A stretch of 64,000 nt of DNA. Origin: Oenanthe sinensis (taxonomy: Eukaryota > Streptophyta > Magnoliopsida > Apiales > Apiaceae). The position numbers were made by a program, and so were the translations under genes. The notes beneath the pieces were generated by a model that was not told the origin of the DNA, did no database searches, and worked only from the letters and a program-made list of their open reading frames with translations. The DNA is taken from positions 61,443,501 to 61,507,500 of the forward strand of contig CM053810.1 of the NCBI GenBank assembly GCA_028671895.1. Direction: 5' to 3'. How positions within the stretch are numbered: the first letter of the stretch is position 1; each line of letters opens with the position of its first letter. This document shows positions 1 to 10,678 of the stretch, piece after piece.

Positions 1-282
1 GGTTGATTTGATCCATCTGAGAGAGAACATATAAAATTCCCTTTCTATTAATTATTATTTTCTTTAGTCTTCATGAAAGTTATATCTTAATAAAGTTTAT
101 AGCTAGAGACCCAGAGTAGATGTGAAATACCAGTAAATATATACATGTACCGAGAATATACCTTGCTACTAGACTTGTTTTCCCAACCTGATGGTGCTGT
201 TGGTTTGCATTAATGAGAAAAAGAAGGGAATGATTCCAGTGGGAGGGCAGATGGGGAAATTAACAGACTTGGGGGGGGGGCA

Positions 283-715
283 TTTGCCTTTCCCATTTGG
301 GCCAAGTTCAGTGGTCTTATTTGTGTGTTGGAAATTAAGGGTTTCTTGTTCTGTTCTTCCCCATATCTCCTTCTGTTGCTCCTTGTATTTTTAATTCATA
401 TTCTACTTGTACAATTCGAACTTAACATGGGTAGTAAATTACTTGTCAATAGTAGTCTCTACCAATTCCACTATGTATGAGTATATGAAGAAGAATTTGT
501 CTTTCCCATTTGGGCCAAGTTCAATGGTCTTATTTGTGTGTTGGAAATTAAGGGTTTCTTGTTCTGTTCTTCCCCATATCTCCTTCTGTTGCTCCTTGTA
601 TTTTTTAGTTCATCTTCTTCATATTCTACTTATACAATTCGAACTTAACATGGGTAGTAAATTACTTGTCAATAGTAGTCTCTACCAATTCCACTATGTA
701 TCAGTATATGAAGAA
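283..715. repeat. Tandem duplication, about 213-bp unit, two copies
   Basis: Copy 1 (about 283-495) and copy 2 (about 496-715) align almost base for base from the shared CTTTCCCATTTGGGCCAAG stretch to the TATGAAGAA end. The second copy has a short insertion near 610-622 and a few substitutions. Similar small reading frames in both copies are a by-product of the duplication; I see no protein family in them. The block is preceded by a run of ten G at 271-280. It may lie in an intron or upstream region of the gene that follows. Confidence 0.85.
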
Positions 716-956
716 AATGGATCTGCTTTTATGCTACAGATATAATTAAGGTAGTTTTTATTCTGCGCAAGAATATTTTTATTGAAAAATTGTAAATCGG
801 CCACACTGTGTTTCTGTACAACGTAACAATCTACTTGAAAATTCATTAGCAACTCTCTCTCTCCCTCCCTCCCCCTCTCACTCTCTCCAAATATTTTGTC
901 TTGTTTCATTTGTTTGTCAACTTCAAATGACACTATGTCCTGAGTTGATTTTCTGA

Positions 957-1336
957 ATGTTTTTGTGATTTTATGTATTTGTATGATAGTAATTGCAGTA
1001 ATAGATAGGGAAAGTAGAGATTTAACAGGAAAAGAGATATAATCAGAGATATATTAGAGAGATAGAGATCAGCAGATTTAGAGATAGATAGAGAAAACTT
1101 GGAGAAGAAGATACAAGTTTCTAGAGAGAGAAACTGTAGAGAGAAGGGAGAGAGCAGTTGTGAAACAAAGTTCCTTTTCTGTTATTTCATAATGCATAAT
1201 CTGAAATTACAAACACTACTATTTATAGACAGCATTACTAACTAACATAGAATATGACTCTAATACCCTTACTAATCATATTACTATAGAGTACTACTAA
1301 GGCTGATTCCTAAGACACTATCTTCTATCTGGTCAA
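957..1336 (-). mobile_element. Possible solo LTR, minus orientation (weak)
   Basis: Read on the minus strand this stretch looks like a plant copia-type LTR. It opens with TGTTGACC, has a TATAAATAG box at about 1217-1225, then a long pyrimidine-rich leader (TCTCTCT tracts), and ends ...CACAAAAACA. No clear 5-bp target duplication was found with these ends, so the borders are approximate. The alternative is low-complexity intron sequence. Confidence 0.3.
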
Positions 1337-1345
1337 CAGACTAGC

Positions 1346-2745
1346 AGTGAACGGAAAAGGATGTCAAAACGTTTGACAGAAGAAGCCATGTCATATTTTG
1401 ATGAATGTGTATCCATATCAACATTCGATAGTTCTGATTTCTCAGCAGCGGAAGATGCATCTGTGAACTCCTTTCAAGATGCAAGGCTGGTGGGATCCAG
1501 TTCATCGTTACCTGAAGTAACTCCATGCGTTTTGCCAAGTAGCGGCCCAATCAATTGTCTCAATCATAAAAAGGTTCAGTTCCTACTAGACTTGTGTTCT
1601 TATAATCATTTACTATGAAATCTACACAATTAACTGTATAACTATATCCATATGCAGCTAAGCTTTTAGAATTCATTAAATCAGTATTCACCAGGTCTAA
1701 TTAATATGACAATGATAGACATAGGAGTCGGTTAGATGATGATGAGCTTCTGTGAACGAAACTTTCTTATGTAGAAGTGCTATATCAATGATATACTGTT
1801 GCCTGAGGTTTTCGGGATTCGTGAAGAGAGTAATACAGAGAACATATTTGGTTCTTTTACCTTTACTTCATCCATACTGCATCAGTAGCCCTCAACTATT
1901 GTATTTCCTATATGCTGCTTTGTAACATGGTTCCAGCAACATTATCTCTTGTTTATTGTGTCTCGCTCCACATGACACGTGTGCATACATTAGAGGCATC
2001 ATCCTGCAGATCATAATTTTTCTTTTGTTTTATATTTTGAACATCTTGCTATTATATATTTAGTAGTAGGTCGTTTAGTTTTTTTTCCTTGCAAGAGTTT
2101 CAAATCTAAACTAATGGCTTGTTAAAAGTATATTTTTATTAGTTTTATTTTAATTCATTAAGGTAATTAGGTAACCATATTATTATTGATCATGCTTCTC
2201 TATGCACTGTATGTCTATATGAATAGTTTTTTTTTTGATTAATTTTAACCCCTTGACCATTTAGAAAAGCAAGAGAGACATATGTACTCTGTAGCCAAAA
2301 AGCAGGCGAAACTTTATTCTCTAAATGTCTTTGTGCTTAACAGGAACCGGCTGGTCATGGTCAGTTGATGCATAGTCCCAAAGATTCTGTTTTAATAGCT
2401 AATATCAATCCTTTGGTATCTACTATAGACGGAGGAGATAAGAATGCAGATTCTGGTAGGAAATCTCAGTTTTCATTAGCTCGAGGACCAACATTAACCA
2501 CTGGTCTTCAACAAGAGATTAAGAGTTACATAAAGAATTCTGTAGTAGACATTGACAAAGATGACACCAAGTCAAAGATCGCAAGTTTTAATTCCTTTAA
2601 CATAGAGGACTACGATTTACAAGGGCTTGCAGAAGGGTTGTTGTTTGACAGAGTATCATATAAAAACAGAATGGAATCGGGGAGTTTGCATCTCTGTACT
2701 GCTGGTATCGGTTTCTCCTTTTCACCATTTGCTTCTGTTTTATGA
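1346..2745 (+). CDS. Unrecognised plant protein, C-terminal two exons (5' part not found)
   Basis: Two exons join in phase: about 1346-1573 (donor AAG|GTTCAG) and 2344-2745 (acceptor AACAG|GAACC), ending at TAA/TGA-type stop TGA near 2743-2745. The translated part is about 210 residues, acidic and serine-rich, with segments YFDECVSISTF and EDYDLQGLAEGLLFDRV. The end, RMESGSLHLC followed by FSFSPFASVL, looks like a conserved carboxy terminus. No enzyme motif, signal peptide or membrane segment is visible. The first visible exon has no convincing start of its own: the frame stays open upstream of ATG 1361 to the acceptor region at 1341-1345. The amino-terminal exons are therefore probably in 1-1340 or left of the window. 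I do not recognise the family and assign no function. Confidence 0.6.
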
Positions 2746-3159
2746 AAACTATTGGATTCTTGTTTTGTTGCTAAATTGCAATTTCCGAAATGTATCTACA
2801 AAGCAGTTATACCTGATTGGAAGCAGTCAGTGGTGATGATAAAACAAGCCAAGGAATATGTATAGAAATATTCGAAAACGGGTTTATTATTATTTAATTA
2901 ATACATTTAACATCTGCAGCAACACGCTTGTTTTTTCTTTTGGGTTCTGTTATGGGTTGAAACAAGCTTTTCTTATGTGATCCCCCTCGACGTTGCATTT
3001 TCTTCGTATCTTTCTTTACTGATTAGTAAAGAAAGATATTGATTAATATAGCTTGATTATGTGGAGATAAATAGTTAGAAATGATTTTATAATTAATTAA
3101 TAAAATGAACAAGGCAGATCAAACTGTTTTTTGGATTCTAGAGACAGCTTCTCTTGTTT

Positions 3160-3196
<37 letters not shown>

Positions 3197-3406
3197 TTTT
3201 TAAAAAAACGATTGATAATTGCTTTATAGATAAGAAAGATGAGAAAATAAATTTTAAATAAAGTTACGTGCAATAGTTCTTTTTCTTCTCACGAGTAAAA
3301 AAGGTGGTAACATATAAGTCTGTATTTTTATTAAAATAAAACACTGACATGTAATAGTCTTGTTATGTGAAAAAGTTTTTGTTGGTCCAAACTCCAAAAT
3401 TTGTAA
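2746..3406. other. Intergenic, 3' flank of the preceding gene
   Basis: No supported gene. It holds the presumed 3' UTR of the upstream gene, an (AT)n microsatellite at about 3163-3194 and general AT-rich sequence. Confidence 0.6.
3163..3194. repeat. (AT)n microsatellite
   Basis: Uninterrupted AT dinucleotide run of about 32 bp. Confidence 0.95.
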
Positions 3407-3422
3407 TTATAGCATATTATTT

Positions 3423-4136
3423 TTTTTTGACGAATAAATAGCAATTTTCATTAAATAGAACAGAACACAGTCGGGACAAACCCCCAACTGCCGATACAAC
3501 CAAACTGGAAAACAAATAACATACTAAAAACAATTAGCTGATTTGTTTCCTGATCGTTTAACACATAGAATTTAAAAATTCTTGAAACTAAGAACAAAAT
3601 CAAAAACATCTCAAACGATCCAAATTGCACCAACATCCTTGAAAGCAGCAACATCACAATTGACCTTATCACATAAAAACTATTGTTAGACCAGTGTTCA
3701 GAAACCCCAAAATTGCATAAACTGAGGTGAGAGGAGCGGCACCCCAGCTATAGACATGCCGGATACCAGCTATAGACATGCCGAAAGTGGAAACCCTCAA
3801 AGAATGAACCATCTTTGGTTGTAAAAGGTGAGCTCTTGCAATAATCATCACCGTCTCGGCTTCGATGCGGGCTTTTCAGATCCCAAAAACATCAACAAAA
3901 TCATTCTCAAAATATCCACCACCGAATAAACACAAACACAACTAAACAAAAACATAACAGAACACTCCAAAAGGAGAGACAAACAAACACTCCAAAAGGA
4001 GAGACACACAAACACCCAAAAAAATTGGGTTTTATTTAAGGAAAATCCATGAAGGGAAAATTGTAGGAGAATGAAAAAGGCGGCTAGAACCCTAGATCTG
4101 AAAACGGGGGTCGACTCTCATAGAACCCTAATACGG
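3423..4136 (-). mobile_element. Short poly(A) retroposon (LINE-derived or SINE-like), complete with target duplication
   Basis: The insertion is bounded by a 16-bp direct repeat, TTATAGCATATTATTT, at 3407-3422 and 4137-4152. On the minus strand the element starts at 4136 with a leader like those of plant genes and LINEs (TAGGGTTCTAGCCGCC). It ends at 3423-3428 in a short A tract after ATTGCTATTTATTCGTC, a typical plant L1 3'-end pattern. No reverse transcriptase is present in the 714 bp, so it must have been mobilised in trans. It contains two internal short tandem duplications: a CACTCCAAAAGGAGAGACA unit twice at about 3963-4010, and a CAGCTATAGACATGCCG unit twice at about 3745-3783. An internally deleted LINE is the likeliest origin. 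Confidence 0.8.
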
Positions 4137-4152
4137 TTATAGCATATTATTT

Positions 4153-5970
4153 AAAATATCACAATTTTAGTAAATAACATAATAGTAATATAAAATCACG
4201 TGATATTTTGGTCTATTTCCTCACCAGAAGCTCCTTTTCTTCTTCACTTTGTTGCATATATATTTTCTCTCTTTGTTGTAGCTACATCATCATCATCATC
4301 CTCTATGTCTTGTTGGAGTAACCTGGTAACTTTTCATATGGTATATGAAACTATATAATCATATCTTCTTTTCCTATAAAGAAATTATTAATTTATATGT
4401 TTCTTTGATATTGACTTTGTGGAAAGGTGCCTTCTTTCTGTGTTTGTGGTTTTGTATCATAAAGTTATATAATCATACTTTCTTTTTTAGGGATGGTTGG
4501 TTGACTTCATGACTTGTATGAGAATATATATATAATACATATATTGTAGGGTTTTTTTTTTGGTTCATGATTTAGCTATATCTTTGCTAAATGGATCTGT
4601 TTGCAAGTTTAGTTGATGGAGTTCTTGAAATTATTTATTGGTTTTTCAGTTGATCGCTGTAGGATTATTTTCTGAACCTTTCTTGATTGTATAAAAATGG
4701 TATGTATATGAAAATAGTTTATTGTCCTGCTTTTATAGTAAATGATTCGCAAGGATGAGTAGTTGTGTACTGACTCTATTATTGTAGAACTTGATTACTA
4801 TAATCCTATAATTTGACCCTACACTTGTTTGTATGATAATACTCCTGCCCTTAAATTAGATTTTGAGATGTGAGATACACCCTTTAGACTATAAAGTTGC
4901 ATCAAGGTTCTATCAGGTATCAGGGTCTTTACCAATTTCAAGACTAGATATTTTTGTCCCATCTCTGTCATAACTGACATGAGGAACGGATGACGCGTTG
5001 CATCAGTACTTGCAAATTTGTCTGTGTCAAATGGTATACTAGTTTATAATAAATAAAAACTTTATCATAATATTTGTTTTTTAAATACAGTGAGAAATTA
5101 TTACTACCGATAAGAGGTTGCAAAATTTTAAATTTAGTGGTACAGAACTGCAATTTTCTCAAACTATTTCTTCAGTACACTATATGGTTTTGTTTGCACA
5201 GTTTGGTCTAGTTTTCACTTTTCACACTAACACGATGATGGTTGGTCGCAAGAAGTATGCCAGAGTAATTAAATTATGCTTATCAGCCTAGTTAGATTTT
5301 GTCCATATGTTTTGTCTGGTTGGTTTGGGTTGTGAACAGCCCTAAGACTAATAAACTGGCACCTTATTGAGTTAAATTTATTAGAGGTTTGAAGCTCAGT
5401 GGTTGAAATACTTTGCTGCACAAACTGTTAATATCCGTAGGCTAATTAATCCTACCTTAAGCTCTAGAAGGTCATCTATGGTCTCAATTTTTTTATATGC
5501 TTATTCCCGTGAAACTATCTAGATGTCTACTTAAATGTCTAGATTATCCAATTGTAAGAGTTAAGCTCTGCAACTTCACTTAACCCCTTAACACCGCTCG
5601 ATGCTTGTAAGAATGCTGGCTCGAAATTCCATTTTTGTGGTATTCATTCTTTGCAAGTTTAAAATAACTCAATCTACAAATGTATATAGCATGTATAATT
5701 TGTTTGGCTGATAGAGAAATGACCAATGATATTCCTTATGTGATAGGCTTTATGTGTATTCCTTGATTGTGGTAACAGTAATGTATATTTGATCTTTTTT
5801 TTACTGTTTGATTTTTAGACCCTTGTCTAAAGATACACCCTTATTTGATAGTAATAGTTATATGCTCAGCTGTTGTCTGTCTATACTTTTGGTTGGTGGT
5901 TGATTTTCTTAATTTCATTTATTGATAAGTAGTTGGTGGGTACTCTCTCTCTCATTGTTCTTTTACTCGA
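4153..5970. other. Gene-poor stretch
   Basis: I see no supported coding exon. A pyrimidine-rich, leader-like segment at about 4215-4330 ends at CCTG|GTAACT, which could be an untranslated first exon and donor. It may be a relic of the EIN3-like gene further right, but nothing proves that. The rest is AT-rich and without visible repeats. Confidence 0.4.
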
Positions 5971-5976
5971 TCCTAA

Positions 5977-7009
5977 TTATATAGTATGAGGCATTGACTT
6001 ATTCCATACAAATATGTTACTGATCTTGTTTAAGGCGCAAATTATAAAAGATGCTCCGTGAGTTGTATTAGAGGTGGATTTGCTTCTTGTCAAGCGTCTC
6101 GTGCGATAAAGTGACTCTTCTGCTCCAGAAGCAATACACACATCATCCCAATTAAGGTTTTCACCAACATGGACATAGTTAATATCCACATCTTCATCAT
6201 CAAGACCATTTCCTACATCTAGTGCAATAGGGTCATGTGCATCAAATCTGCGCTTTAATGCTCGATTATATTTGACATATACCAAGTCATTGAGTCGCTT
6301 TTGATTCAATCTATTCCTCTTCTTTGAATGAATGTGTTCAAACGCACTCCAATTGCGTTCACAACCAGAAGCACTACATGTCAAACTCAAGACTTTGATT
6401 GCAATTTTCTGTAAATTTGGAGCTGAACTTCCAAAATTATCCCACCAGATAGCTACAAATAATTTTAAATAAAATTAAAATATGCCAGTGCATCTATAGT
6501 TTACTTATCTTTTGTTTACTAAACTGATTGTGAAGTGATTCAACTATTATATATCTGGAGCATGTCGTTTCCTGGCTCTTTTTGTCATGTCTGATGAAAA
6601 GCTTTCCGCTGCATACTTGTACACCGAAATTTCGTCAATAATTGCATCCTGTATTGTTATATCTGGAACTAATCTGTAGATATGTAGATACACTCGTATA
6701 GGTCCTTCCTGATATTTGCATTCATGGACATATCTTGTGAATCATAGAAAAACTTACGTTTTAGATAGAGGCTGTGATGTTTAGATGAGACTGAGTTTTA
6801 TGAAACACTTTAGGGTTTTCTCCTTTTACCTTTTTTTAAGGGTATTATCGTCTTTTTTGTTATCAGCGCCTTTTTACATTTAGTAGTGCCTTTAGCGCCT
6901 TTTGAGCGCTTTTTGGACGATTTCAGAATCGCGCTAAATTGCTTAATTTCGAATCGCACACCTTGCGCCTAATCGCGAAGCGCCGTTAATCGCGCTTTTA
7001 ACAACACTG
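5977..7009 (-). mobile_element. hAT transposon remnant: C-terminal transposase piece and one terminus
   Basis: The minus-strand reading from about 6460 to 5977 encodes the hAT C-terminal dimerisation region: WWDNFG, then CSASGCERNWSAFEHIHSKK and LVYVKYN, as in plant BED/hAT transposases. The rest of the transposase is missing. At 7009 the sequence ends in a hAT-type terminus; read on minus it is CAGTGTTGTTAAAAGCGCG, and it is rich in GCGC motifs for about 100 bp. The opposite terminus and the 8-bp duplication were not found; ACTTAGAT at 7010-7017 is the only candidate copy. The terminus resembles that of the non-autonomous element at 15017-16223, so both belong to one family. Confidence 0.7.
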
Positions 7010-7239
7010 ACTTAGATTGTGCTCACAGTAGGAACTTTTTTAGCACTCTCAAGTATAAAAATAGCAATCAGTTGGGGTATTTCATCTCAGCAAATTAATG
7101 ACACATTAAAGGTTCTTCAGCTGCATTGACATCTCCTCATCTTGTGTTTGTTGGTGGTGATAATTTCTCATTGTGACACTTGTCTGCTCATTGTCTCAAG
7201 TCATAAGTATACAGATGAAAATTATGTCAAGTCATAATT

Positions 7240-8061
7240 TCCCACGATGTCAACCTCTTCAACTTGGGAACTGCTGGACCGAAAAATAGGACGATAGTGC
7301 CGCCACTTGCTCAAGTTAAAGGAGAGCTTGTTGACGGAGTTGTCGATTTTGTGCCGAAAAGGAAGCCACCATCTGATGCACCGCACATGGTCATGGACCA
7401 GAAGGTATATACATGTGTTTATCCGCAGTGCCCGTATAATGACTATCGGTTAGGATTTCATGATAGGAATTCAAGAAACAATCACCAGATCAGTTGCCCA
7501 CACCAAGTTCATTCTTCTCAAGGGCTATCTGTACAAACCTTTCCGATCGGCAATGATGATCCTGCTGCCTTTTCTATGCCTTTTGCTCAACCCAAACCAA
7601 CTGATCAACTGATGAAAAAGCCAGCTCCTTTAAATAATTTTGGCCTCCCAAACGACGAGGAGAAGATGATTTCTGATCTCATGTCTTTCTATGATAACCA
7701 TGTTGACCAGAATCAGAACCTCAGCAACGGTAATCTTAATGTTCTAGGAGACCATAACCAGCAAAAGTTTCAACTGGATGATAACCTCTTTGGACAGGGT
7801 ATAGTGATGGGAGGCAACATTTCTGAAGAAACAAACATGCCCCTGAATCAACCTATGTTCCCATCAACAGATTTCCAGTTTGGTTAGTGTAAAGAATACG
7901 AGTCAATCTTTGATGCCAGTCCTAATGAAAACCCCCTGGACTTCCAATTTGGTTCGCCATTCAATTTAGCATCTGCTGACTACACTGCTGATTCACTTCC
8001 AAAGCAGCATGCATCTTTGTGGAAAGGCTGGGGTAGTTCATTCGACTGTGGACTTGGATAA
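7240..8061 (+). pseudogene. EIN3-like (EIL) transcription factor, C-terminal half, with internal stop
   Basis: EIN3/EIL proteins are nuclear activators of ethylene-responsive genes. The frame here matches the region just after the amino-terminal DNA-binding domain: KRKPPSD, VYTCVYPQCPYNDYRLGFHD, then RNSRNNHQISCPH. These are the conserved Cys/His and GFxDRxSRxNHQ segments of the family. Asn/Gln-rich C-terminal sequence follows to a TAG at 7885-7887. The same frame then continues with recognisable tail (SPFNLASADYTADSLPKQ) to TAA at 8059-8061. The whole DNA-binding domain (about 250-300 residues, usually contiguous in a single exon) is absent upstream, and the frame has no good ATG. It is therefore a 5'-truncated, interrupted copy. 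No poly(A) tail marks it as a retrocopy. Confidence 0.8.
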
Positions 8062-9609
8062 ACTTCAAAGGCTGCTTCGTGTTGTGTCGTTATGCTAGCG
8101 AAAGCTGCTTGCTATCTTAGTTTCTATTTACTACCTATTATTGTTGTCAAATAACTTTCTGAACTTGGTCTCTTCCTACAGGTTTATGTTGAATCAGGGT
8201 CTGACTAGGTGTTGTACATTGGGGTTATAAAGATCTGGGTAGGAAACAATCCCAGATTCAGTAATGTATCTTGTATAATTTGTAGACAGTTTTTGGTGTA
8301 TAAGCTACAAGTCAAAACTGGCTTGCAAACTACAGCATTGCAATACAATATATATATGTTTGCAAGTCTGCTTAAAGTATTGGGTGCTTGACATTGCTGT
8401 AGAAAGCATTGGTAGCTGTAAGATGCATGCAGTTAACCAATTCCATTCCACTTTCTTCAGCGCATCTCTGACTATTGCAATGCCTGTGTTGTAAAAAAGT
8501 ACCTATAAAGTCAAAGAAGGGATGTTTCGGTGATTTTCAGAACCAGAGTTATAGTCCAGAGTTTTAGTAGTCTGTGAAAATATTGAGACTACATTCTCGC
8601 TTCCATTGGTTTATTATTGTTTGCGTATGTTAGCAATTCCTGTACATAGACCAAATAATATTAAAACAAACAAAAATTTCCGAAACAGAAGTAAAAACGT
8701 TTATAATTTCCCGTGTGCAGATCATATGGTGCATTGTGCAAGTAAAAAGTTTCAAGAAAACAAGTAAGCTTAATATCTTTATGTCGTAAAAAAATAATGT
8801 ATGTATTTAACTTTGTGTGTGACATGCAATCGAAAATGTCTGATACAGACTTGTACTCACAGAACACAATAAAAAAAATATGCAACAGAAGATTGACTTT
8901 AAAATACATAATATCACTGCTAATATGTTTGAATGCTATATATAACCTATTCTATTTTTGAGTTACTTAAGTGCTCATGTGATTATGATTGTTGTTCTCA
9001 GTATAAATCTTTGAATTGCATCGTTTTTTCTAGTGTGATTATGGTACATTATAACAACTAATTTTTTGATATTTTTTTAACGAGATTTAACTATGGGAAA
9101 AGGTTTTTTTTAGTGTGTGCAGTGCCCGTTTATAAATTTTATTTGGTGTTGAAAAGAGTTGACATGAAAATAATACAATTTATCAAGACTGAAGACAGCA
9201 GCAGTCAAACAGAGAAGGTAAGGAGGGAAAATGAAAGATTTGGTCTTGTTTGCAGGGAATTGGCATATGGCAAAAATAAGAAGAGCCACTGCAGGCCTTG
9301 TTGCTCACTAATTTACTAGTGATGAGATTTATAGTAATTCAATACATAGGTCAACGAAAATGTTGCGACTAACATATACATTTTCACTTTGTTTGGATCA
9401 AAATTAGAAAATAAGATGTTTTATTGTCGACATGCATTTGAAGGATGCGGTAGCAACAAAGCATCACAAAGATAGAGACATCCCAAAGGCAATATAAAAA
9501 ACTCGCTTACTGTTGCGCAATAAGCATCGATGACCAATGTTTTGAATTTTGGCATTCAGTTCTCTATATGTACACAGATGCGCACACAGATTTGGTGGTA
9601 GGAAAAAAG
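8062..9609. other. Gene-poor stretch
   Basis: No supported exon or repeat. The first 400 bp may be 3' flank of the EIL copy. The short frames here have no family features. Confidence 0.5.
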
Positions 9610-9921
9610 ATGGGGAAGGCGAGCAAATGGCTTCAGAAGTTCTTGACAAGAAAAAGGGAGGATAAAGAGGAGAATAAAGATAATTCTTTCTCTTTAGAAT
9701 ACTCTGTGCTTCCCACAGCAATTTGCCCTGGAACTCCGAATATAAAGCGACGGTGGAGCTTTGGAAAATCAGCAGCAAGCACAGATAAGAACAATCATAA
9801 GGCTACTAAATCCCTCGATGCCATAGACAGCACAAGACTAGTGCCACTGGACTTGCTGGAACATCGGAGTGAGCAAAACAATGGTGCAAACCGTTTCACA
9901 ATGAAGTTACTTACACAGTAG
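9610..9921 (+). pseudogene. Isolated first exon of an IQD (IQ67-domain) protein
   Basis: The frame from ATG 9610 starts MGKASKWLQKFLTRKRED, the hallmark amino terminus of plant IQD calmodulin-binding proteins. The conserved exon-1 pieces follow: a PGTP/KRRWSFGKS patch and ATKSLDAIDS. The sequence diverges after SEQNN and stops at TAG 9919-9921, about 103 residues. The IQ67 region (IQ motifs, Ala-rich helix) that should follow is not found in the next kilobases on this strand, so this is a fragment. An upstream in-frame ATG at about 9568 is unlikely to be the original start, because MGKASKW is the family start. Confidence 0.7.
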
Positions 9922-10206
9922 TTTCAACACCATTTGCAACGGCTAAACAATTTAGAGCTATTGCGGATGCACTTTCCTATAAGGGAAAATGCATTTGCAA
10001 CCATTATATTTACTTTCGTGAATCAAATTATAAGCTGTTTTCGAAAAAATAAATTAAATATTAATATTATAAGGAGAATCAACTCACTTAACCCTCTATC
10101 CAAATACAAAAAAGTTTGAGTCAAACAATACCTAAAAGTTTAAACATACGAACACATGTGAATCAACAAAATTATATTTAATAGAGTTTTCACCCATTAA
10201 TATATA

Positions 10207-10451
10207 CTCCCTCAGTCCCACCCATTTGTTTACATTTAGAGGAGGGTGTCCCGCACGCATTTTAAGATGCATATAAAGTATAGTTCCATAACTTGATTTT
10301 TAATTTTTTTTTCTTTGAATAAAAATTTAACATTAAATTTTTATTCAGAAAAAAAAAATTAAAAAGTTATGAAACTATACTTTTTATGCACCTTAAAATG
10401 TGTGCCGGACACCCTCTCCGAAATGTAAACAAATGGATGAGACGGAGGGAG
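10207..10451. mobile_element. Stowaway-type (Tc1/mariner) MITE
   Basis: A 245-bp imperfect palindrome with ends CTCCCTCAGTCCCACCCATT and (reverse complement) CTCCCTCCGTCTCATCCATT, flanked by TA on both sides (10205-10206 and 10452-10453). The two arms pair over nearly the whole length, for example GTTTACATTT with AAATGTAAAC. The terminal motif and TA duplication are those of plant Stowaway elements. It is non-coding and lies between the IQD fragment and an LTR-like block. Confidence 0.9.
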
Positions 10452-10678
10452 TACAAGGGCTTAAAGGTAATATACTAGTGTGTATTAAGTAAAAATGAAG
10501 TGTATTTAGCAACACCCAAAAAAAATTGAAACAAAGAACCATACATGAAATTAGTATAGACTTTGTCACCTAATCTCACTGCTCAATTAAGCAAGTTATC
10601 TGCGAAAATGACTACCTTGGCCAAAGGGTACGCATCAGCAGGTCAGGGAATGACTAATGTATATGTATAGGCAAAATC

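Noticed and set aside
191..745. Two overlapping hydrophobic frames near the left edge
   Set aside because: Both derive from the 213-bp tandem duplication and carry the same chance peptide; no exon borders or homology.
3743..3783. Short direct repeat considered as a CRISPR-like or tandem array
   Set aside because: Only two units and inside a eukaryotic retroposon; a simple local duplication.
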